Source of the DNA: a virus
DNA: 44,736 nt
Strand: one strand, 5' to 3'
IMG/VR virus record: IMGVR_UViG_3300009537_000036
Location: 1-44,736 of that record
Part shown: positions 40,671 through 44,736 of the stretch, piece by piece
Layout of the letters: every line of letters starts with the position of its first letter
Position numbering within the stretch: position 1 is the stretch's first letter
Notes under the pieces: generated by a model
What the model saw: only the letters and a program-made list of their open reading frames with translations
What the model was told of the DNA's origin: nothing
The model's database searches: none
Position numbers and translations under genes: made by a program

Positions 40671-41399
40671 TTACTCCTCGTCTTCGTCTTGCGTAACCTT
40701 CTCCGTCCTTGGCTTGATCTTGGTCGGCACCAGCCCAGGGGCTAGAGTGGATAGGGATGCGAGCTTACCTTCCTCAATATAACCCTGGAAGATAGCGTCC
40801 TTCTCAACCAAGAATGCTTGAAGGTTGGGGAGAACATTCTCGGGGTCATACGGCACGCTGTCTACTGCGAAGTCACAACCAGCTGCCTTGAGGAAGGACT
40901 CAAGAGTAGTAACACTCTTAGTCGATCCAATCCAACCCACCTCATTCCCCTCTCGCGGGGTGAAGATGTAGTCCAAGAACCACCCCACCTGCAGACCCTC
41001 GTAGTCTCCAGACACAATCTCACACATCGCTGTGAACTGGAGCTTGTCTCGGGCGAACCCCTTGCGTGTCTTGCCTTTGGCATCCACCCACTTGAAAGGT
41101 CCACCCTTCTTCAAGCGTGGCTCGGGGACACCGTCATCATCTGTAGGGACAAACGAAGCGAACCGCATGAGGTGCGATCCCTCCCACGGTCCGATGCCCT
41201 TCAGTCCCATCTCATCTGGGGTCAGCCGAAAGAAAATGGGCTTCTCATAGATAACATCTAGATACTCTGGGATATCTTCCTTTGCAATGGGGTAGACATC
41301 GCCAGTCTCAGATGCGATTTTCAGACCAGTGCTGGTCTTGTGTGCTACACCCTTACCCTTGGGTCCGGTAGGGTTCTTTACTTCTCCAACCATGGGCAT
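40671..41399 (-). CDS. Single-stranded DNA-binding-like protein
   Basis: This 242-residue protein is first in the replication operon, behind AGGAGA. A beta-rich core (KLQFTAMCEIVSGDYEGLQVGW, VTTLESFLKAAG) looks like OB-type binding proteins of DUF669/SSB-like phage families, and the C-terminus is acidic (KVTQDEDEE) as in SSB tails that recruit partners. It would coat single-stranded DNA for the primase and polymerase. The OB fold is inferred from layout rather than from a firm motif. Confidence 0.6.
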   Translation of the reverse strand: MPMVGEVKNPTGPKGKGVAHKTSTGLKIASETGDVYPIAKEDIPEYLDVIYEKPIFFRLTPDEMGLKGIGPWEGSHLMRFASFVPTDDDGVPEPRLKKGGPFKWVDAKGKTRKGFARDKLQFTAMCEIVSGDYEGLQVGWFLDYIFTPREGNEVGWIGSTKSVTTLESFLKAAGCDFAVDSVPYDPENVLPNLQAFLVEKDAIFQGYIEEGKLASLSTLAPGLVPTKIKPRTEKVTQDEDEE

Positions 41400-41442
41400 T
41401 GTATTGCGTCTCCTGTTAGATGTGGTAAGTGCGGCGGCTCGG

Positions 41443-41532
41443 TGTCAAGTGATATATAGGCTATATGTGTATAGGCGTGACCTCCCATGGATTAGGCTAC
41501 CCTCATACTATCACAGATTTGGAGATTGTCAA
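41443..41532 (-). promoter_or_regulatory. Promoter region of the replication operon
   Basis: On the minus strand TTGACA (41527-41532, perfect), a 16-base spacer and TAGTAT (41505-41510) with an upstream TG (extended -10) precede the SSB-like gene. A second TTGACA lies at 41443-41448, closer to the gene. Between them is an AT-rich stretch with the odd palindrome ATATAGGCTATAT (41454-41466). This 129-base gap holds no gene; it may also carry an operator or replication start signals. Confidence 0.5.
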
Positions 41533-41864
41533 GCCTGAAAGAACATCCGAAGAACAACTAGCGCATCACGTAGTTGGGCTAGGGTCGGCTCTCCAACAGG
41601 AGGGCTGGGATTGTCTGAAGGGATGGGATCCACTCCATGGTACTCCGGCCATGAGATTGACTTCACCCATGACATCTTGTACCACTTCTCGGTGTAGTCC
41701 GGGTTCCCAGAGGGCAGGTTTGAAAGCAGCCAGACGCCCTTCTCCTCCCGATCCTTGACTTCTAGTGCAATGAACTCCACCCCTGGCTGCTCTAGGGGGT
41801 GTTCATGCTCCCCATCTCCGGGGCGTGCCTTGGGCTCACATGGGACAACAGTAATGTACGGCAT
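41529..41864 (-). CDS. Unknown protein in exported-protein operon
   Basis: This 111-residue protein starts one base after the metallopeptidase stop with AAGGAG nine bases upstream. It is Pro/Glu-rich with a beta strand core (ITVVPCEPKA, VEFIALEVKD, KGVWLLSNLP) and a hydrophobic helix at the C-terminus (LAQLRDALVVLRMFF). There is no signal peptide. Its coupling to the peptidase suggests a shared role, but no family is recognised. Confidence 0.6.
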   Translation of the reverse strand: MPYITVVPCEPKARPGDGEHEHPLEQPGVEFIALEVKDREEKGVWLLSNLPSGNPDYTEKWYKMSWVKSISWPEYHGVDPIPSDNPSPPVGEPTLAQLRDALVVLRMFFQA

Positions 41865-41865
41865 G

Positions 41866-43575
41866 TTACTCTACTCCTTGATATGATTCTATTACGCGGC
41901 GTTTTAAGATGGCAAGGCCCTTCCTAGTCGGCCATTCCACAAGCAGGAACAGAGCAAATACCCAAACAGCTCCGGGGAAAAGGCGCATCCATCCATCTGG
42001 ACGGAGGTCCTGGCGAGCGATGGTGCAGTCCCTGTTGGCACATAGACCAGCCGGTTCATGTGCCTGCAAGTTCAATGGTGCAAGCAAGTCCTTCCATTCC
42101 TCTTTGGGCCACTCGAATGTGCGTGGGACCATGACAAACACAGCGGTGTAAGGCCCTCCCATAAATGCTAGATTGATCTCATTGAAGTCACTCGTAGTAG
42201 CCCCTCGCCACGTTGGGTGCATATTCCAGTAGACATCATATATCATAATCATCAATGGTGAGTATTGATACTTCCACCAGACATTGAAGAAGTAAGAGTT
42301 GTTGGTCTCCCAATACTCTCTTCCATCCACAGAGGAGTACAAGCTGCCCAAAGCTTCAATCCTAGTTTCAGCATAAGCGTCGGCCTCTCCCTTCACGATG
42401 GCTATATCTACATGAGCATAGGTTGGACCAAAGAGAGTACGAAGTATGCTCATGAGCCACGGTTGGGGGCCAAAGAGATCAATCAGTCTCGATGTCTTGT
42501 AGTGAATGCCATTCTGTTGAATGGAATGGTACAGACGAATGCTCTCATTGGTAATGGCAAAGCTGTCCTGTGTTACTTTTATCTCACGGTGATAGTATGG
42601 ATTCCCTTTGAACCAATTTAAGATAGCACCTATCACGTCATCTCGGTAGAAGTAGAATTCTGCGGGCTCCCATCCTGGATCGATAATCGGATTCACTCGA
42701 TAGTAGCGGTCAGATAGTTCACCCACATCTAGGGCATTCAAGTAGGACATGGGCTCCAGTCCGGTGCCAAATTGTGCTCGAAAGGCTGCAGAGAACAGGG
42801 CCAGCATCCGAAGGTGGTCATAGAGAGCGGCCTCGGCTCCTGGCACACCATCTTCTGCCATGAGGCGAAGAACCTCCGAAGTGAGTGCCTGATTGATGGT
42901 CTCTTGGTCCCACCGACCCATCATGCCTGGGTCAAGGGTGATAGCCAGGGCACCGTGGACCATTTCATGAGTCAGAGTTCCCATGAATGACTCATCCCCC
43001 CTGGTCTTTGTGCGCCTCATCTCTGGGAGATTGATGTGAATGCGGTTGTCGTTGATGTACTGTTGATTCTCATCACGGATGACTTCCTTGTTTTCGTCCA
43101 GCTTGACTCGTGCCCAATGAGCAAGTTCGGAATCATAGCGGGTTGCGCCTTTGAGATCTGGGGTAAAGAATTCCAATCCATTGTATTCAAAGTCAACAAG
43201 AAATGGACCACTCAGCTTCTTGATGTAGGTAATGATGACCTGGGCCATAGCCTCGGTCTCTTCCTCGGTGATAGGGTTATGCAATGCATCAGCATCTACT
43301 TCTGCATCAAAGAGCTTGTCATAGTAGAGAGCCATATCCAGAAACTGTTGTGTGGTTGGTCTACCCCACGAGGCATTAGTGAGACGGACGTTCAGGCGGG
43401 GGTCAATCCAATAGATACCCGGCTTCAAGAGATAGGGCAAGAGAAGATTATTTTGGAGCGTCCCCACGGAGACTTGAGCCGTGGCGTTGGCTGGAACTCG
43501 AACGATACCAGCACCTGTATAAGAAACAACAGCTACCAGGGCCAGATACAGCAGTTTCTTCGCAAAGGTTTTCAT
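41866..43575 (-). CDS. Membrane-anchored extracytoplasmic zinc metallopeptidase
   Basis: This 569-residue protein has an N-terminal signal or anchor (about 8-24), a long extracytoplasmic part with LTHEMVHGAL (HEMVH at 203-207, zincin active site), later Glu residues (Glu234, Glu241) that could be the third ligand, and a C-terminal membrane span (about 532-548) with a basic tail. This fits a protease outside the cytoplasm held by its C-terminus. Only two Cys occur, at 512 and 517, near the membrane. It is coupled to the upstream thioredoxin lipoprotein (ATGA). It is in the early arm, so it may alter host surface proteins, for example in exclusion; this is inference. Confidence 0.72.
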   Translation of the reverse strand: MKTFAKKLLYLALVAVVSYTGAGIVRVPANATAQVSVGTLQNNLLLPYLLKPGIYWIDPRLNVRLTNASWGRPTTQQFLDMALYYDKLFDAEVDADALHNPITEEETEAMAQVIITYIKKLSGPFLVDFEYNGLEFFTPDLKGATRYDSELAHWARVKLDENKEVIRDENQQYINDNRIHINLPEMRRTKTRGDESFMGTLTHEMVHGALAITLDPGMMGRWDQETINQALTSEVLRLMAEDGVPGAEAALYDHLRMLALFSAAFRAQFGTGLEPMSYLNALDVGELSDRYYRVNPIIDPGWEPAEFYFYRDDVIGAILNWFKGNPYYHREIKVTQDSFAITNESIRLYHSIQQNGIHYKTSRLIDLFGPQPWLMSILRTLFGPTYAHVDIAIVKGEADAYAETRIEALGSLYSSVDGREYWETNNSYFFNVWWKYQYSPLMIMIYDVYWNMHPTWRGATTSDFNEINLAFMGGPYTAVFVMVPRTFEWPKEEWKDLLAPLNLQAHEPAGLCANRDCTIARQDLRPDGWMRLFPGAVWVFALFLLVEWPTRKGLAILKRRVIESYQGVE

Positions 43576-43988
43576 GGCTCACTCTCTATCAACAATCGGA
43601 TTTGGGCAGGCGATATATAGCCCAGCCTTTGAGCCACGAGTCGCCCATACTTCCATACTTCGGTGAGAGGAACTCCCACAGCGGGAAGCTTGCCTCTCTC
43701 TACTGGGAACTTATATCCCCTATCCTCTACAACTCGGGTAATTTCTGCCGGAGAATCAGATACATTCACAGTAGTGATACCGATGCCTTGGGCAAGCCAA
43801 GCATCGTAAACATCATTAAGCTCATCCAGCTCAGCCTTACAATATTGACAGGAGACAGTCCAGTAGACCCTCACCACAATTCCAGATGGGGACTTGTCCT
43901 GGGAGCAGGACCCCAAAGTAACCAGCAAGGCCAACAGCACCACTCGGTATATGGGGTATGCCAGTTTGTTTGCCAGCCATGGGCGCAT
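43572..43988 (-). CDS. Exported TlpA/ResA-like thioredoxin lipoprotein
   Basis: This 138-residue protein has a lipoprotein signal peptide (basic N-terminus, hydrophobic VVLLALLVTLGSC, lipobox Cys28) and a thioredoxin-fold domain with a VYWTVSCQYCKAELDEL motif (Cys47-x-x-Cys50), then GIGITTVNVSD and a LPAVGVPLTEVW region with the cis-Pro-like part. It should act on disulphides at the outer face of the membrane. Its TGA overlaps the metallopeptidase ATG. No ribosome binding site is seen at 43988, but a -10 box lies five bases upstream, so the mRNA may be leaderless. Confidence 0.8.
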   Translation of the reverse strand: MRPWLANKLAYPIYRVVLLALLVTLGSCSQDKSPSGIVVRVYWTVSCQYCKAELDELNDVYDAWLAQGIGITTVNVSDSPAEITRVVEDRGYKFPVERGKLPAVGVPLTEVWKYGRLVAQRLGYISPAQIRLLIESEP

Positions 43989-43993
43989 GGTCT

Positions 43994-44023
43994 ATTATGT
44001 CAATTCCAGGCCCACTTAGTCAA
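43994..44023 (-). promoter_or_regulatory. Promoter for exported thioredoxin/peptidase operon
   Basis: On the minus strand TTGACT (44018-44023), an 18-base spacer and CATAAT (43994-43999) place the transcription start at or near the ATG at 43988. A TTGACATAA element (43995-44003) overlaps the -10 box, and another TTGACA lies at 44030-44035. Confidence 0.55.
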
Positions 44024-44031
44024 GGTATGTG

Positions 44032-44307
44032 TCAAGACCTATTCCTCTTTGCAAGTCTCTTGCGAAGCATTTTGATGATCTCGATGTTCTGCTCATTGGC
44101 GCGTTGGGCCAGATCCCTCTCATTCGTGAGTGCTGCTATCTCCGCCTTCAACTTCCGCACCTGCTCCTCCAGTACCTCGTACAGTTTTAGTAAGACCTCC
44201 GAGTTTTGACCGAGCCATCGGGTATCGTATTTGGCGTGCCACTTGAACCATTCAATCGTCCCGTATTGGGGCGTCTTATCCGGTGTCAGTTCGGTGTCGT
44301 TCGGCAT
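44032..44307 (-). CDS. Small coiled-coil protein
   Basis: The start is ATG 44307 (Met-Pro-Asn-Asp), two bases after the upstream stop and near an AAGGTGAG site; a longer frame to 44385 lies inside the previous gene. The 91-residue product has a short folded part (YGTIEWFKWHAKYDTRWLG) and a long coiled coil (about 36-83) with a basic tail (MLRKRLAKRNRS). It may bind DNA or assemble as a bundle; no family is recognised. Confidence 0.6.
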   Translation of the reverse strand: MPNDTELTPDKTPQYGTIEWFKWHAKYDTRWLGQNSEVLLKLYEVLEEQVRKLKAEIAALTNERDLAQRANEQNIEIIKMLRKRLAKRNRS

Positions 44308-44342
44308 GTCACTCACCTTCGGCCTCCTCCAAACGGGCGGCG
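44308..44342. repeat. 35-base repeat, copy 1 (copy 2 at 44606-44640)
   Basis: Bases 44308-44342 and 44606-44640 match at 31 of 35 positions in the same orientation. Each copy covers the end of one minus-strand gene and the junction with the next. It suggests duplication of a gene end or conservation of a coupling signal. Confidence 0.7.
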
Positions 44343-44614
44343 TCCAGCAGGCTGTCGAGACCATACTTGATGCCAACACCGTCAAAGCCGTCGCAGTTCT
44401 TTAGCACGGCCACCCACCTTTCCGGCAACTCGGCCAGTATCTCGCTCTCGTGGCACACAAGGTCGGGCTCTTTCCAGCGAAGCCCCATCCGAAATCGCTC
44501 TGCCTCTCTCACCCGCTTCTCCAGCGCCTCAACCTTTGCCGCGGCACACTGCCAGTGTGCAGGGTATCGCCAGCATCCTTCCCAATGCGTAACAGGACCT
44601 TCCCAGTCACTCAT
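44309..44614 (-). CDS. Unknown protein with duplicated 3' end
   Basis: This 101-residue protein overlaps the upstream partial gene (ATG inside its final codons). It has a Trp/Cys-rich N-terminus (HWEGCWRYPAHWQCAAAK), a helix (VEALEKRVREAERFR) and an acidic end (ARLEEAEGE) that closely repeats the end of the upstream gene (ARVEEAEDE) at both protein and DNA level. Function unknown. Confidence 0.6.
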   Translation of the reverse strand: MSDWEGPVTHWEGCWRYPAHWQCAAAKVEALEKRVREAERFRMGLRWKEPDLVCHESEILAELPERWVAVLKNCDGFDGVGIKYGLDSLLDAARLEEAEGE

Positions 44615-44640
44615 CTTCGGCCTCCTCTACACGGGCAGCG
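44606..44640. repeat. 35-base repeat, copy 2 (copy 1 at 44308-44342)
   Basis: This is the second copy of the direct repeat described at 44308-44342, with four substitutions. It covers the final codons of the right-edge gene and the ATG of the following gene. Confidence 0.7.
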
Positions 44641-44735
44641 ACCATTCGCATGGGGGCCAATCCGTATACCTTGTGCAATACCGTGATTTCCTGATGCCCA
44701 TTGGCGCATGTCAAGACGAACTCCGTCCAATCAGA
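44607..44735 (-). CDS. C-terminal fragment of a gene cut by the right edge
   Basis: The minus-strand frame is open to the right edge and ends at 44607. The visible 42 residues include TCANGHQEITVLHKVYG, which has one Cys and one His that could belong to a zinc motif whose other ligands lie outside the window, and an acidic end (ARVEEAEDE). The stop overlaps the next gene's start. Confidence 0.6.
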   Translation of the reverse strand, partial: SDWTEFVLTCANGHQEITVLHKVYGLAPMRMVAARVEEAEDE

Positions 44736-44736
44736 C

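Noticed and set aside
41936-41980. Sortase-type wall anchor at the peptidase C-terminus
   Set aside because: A hydrophobic span and basic tail are present, but there is no LPxTG-like motif ahead of it, so a plain membrane anchor is more likely.
43036-43620. 194-codon plus-strand frame opposite the metallopeptidase
   Set aside because: It is a shadow of the HExxH gene, lacks a ribosome binding site and has no plus-strand neighbours in this arm.
1-44736. Prophage or integrated state
   Set aside because: No integrase, excisionase, attachment-site repeat or host gene is visible; lysogeny genes could still lie outside the window.

Overview
The window is one continuous stretch of a tailed double-stranded DNA bacteriophage. 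It shows phage head, tail, packaging, lysis and replication genes packed end to end. I see no ribosomal or transfer RNA genes, no insertion sequence, no integrase, and no non-coding gap longer than about 130 bases. The genome is cut at both edges: a plus-strand structural gene runs in from the left and a minus-strand gene runs off the right. These edges cannot simply be joined into a circle, because the two genes would overlap antisense, so some genome lies outside the window.

Left arm (1-30171, plus strand, late genes). The order is: a tail-fibre-like C-terminus and two small appendage-type proteins; terminase large subunit; portal; two unknown proteins; a small AT-hook protein; a 9-kb gene for a 3015-residue giant virion protein; scaffold; an N4-gp56-like major capsid protein; three related decoration-like beta proteins; a Rossmann/coiled-coil protein; two tandem paralogous beta proteins; an adaptor-like protein; a beta-propeller tail protein; a PD-(D/E)XK-like protein; a fibre; an HExxH protein; several host-binding or fibre-type proteins; and a lysis cassette (GH25 muramidase plus two small membrane proteins). 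No tape-measure protein is visible. Together with the N4-like capsid and the giant protein, this suggests a short-tailed (podovirus-type) virion, which is an inference.

Right arm (30173-44736, minus strand, early and replication genes). Read leftward from the right edge it carries: small unknown proteins; an exported lipoprotein thioredoxin coupled to a membrane-anchored zinc metallopeptidase; an SSB-like protein, primase, zinc-ribbon protein and DnaB-type helicase; small zinc proteins; a family A DNA polymerase; a uracil-DNA-glycosylase-like protein; a HAD nucleotidase; a DUF1599-like protein; a RecA-like ATPase; a coiled-coil protein; a RuvC-like resolvase; a holin-like membrane protein; and an HTH-DnaQ exonuclease. 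The two arms converge with one base between their stop codons.

Genes in each arm are heavily coupled by 1-4 base stop/start overlaps. Sigma-70-like TTGACA elements precede the exported-protein operon, the replication operon and the holin-like gene. No phage RNA polymerase is visible, so host polymerase is probably used. The host is unknown; the GH25 lysin, with no spanin genes visible, leans weakly toward a monoderm host.

The most unusual parts are the exported thioredoxin/metallopeptidase operon (with a possible leaderless promoter), the giant virion protein, a protein built of near-perfect 12-residue repeats, a Leu762-type DNA polymerase, and protease- and nuclease-like proteins inside the tail cassette.
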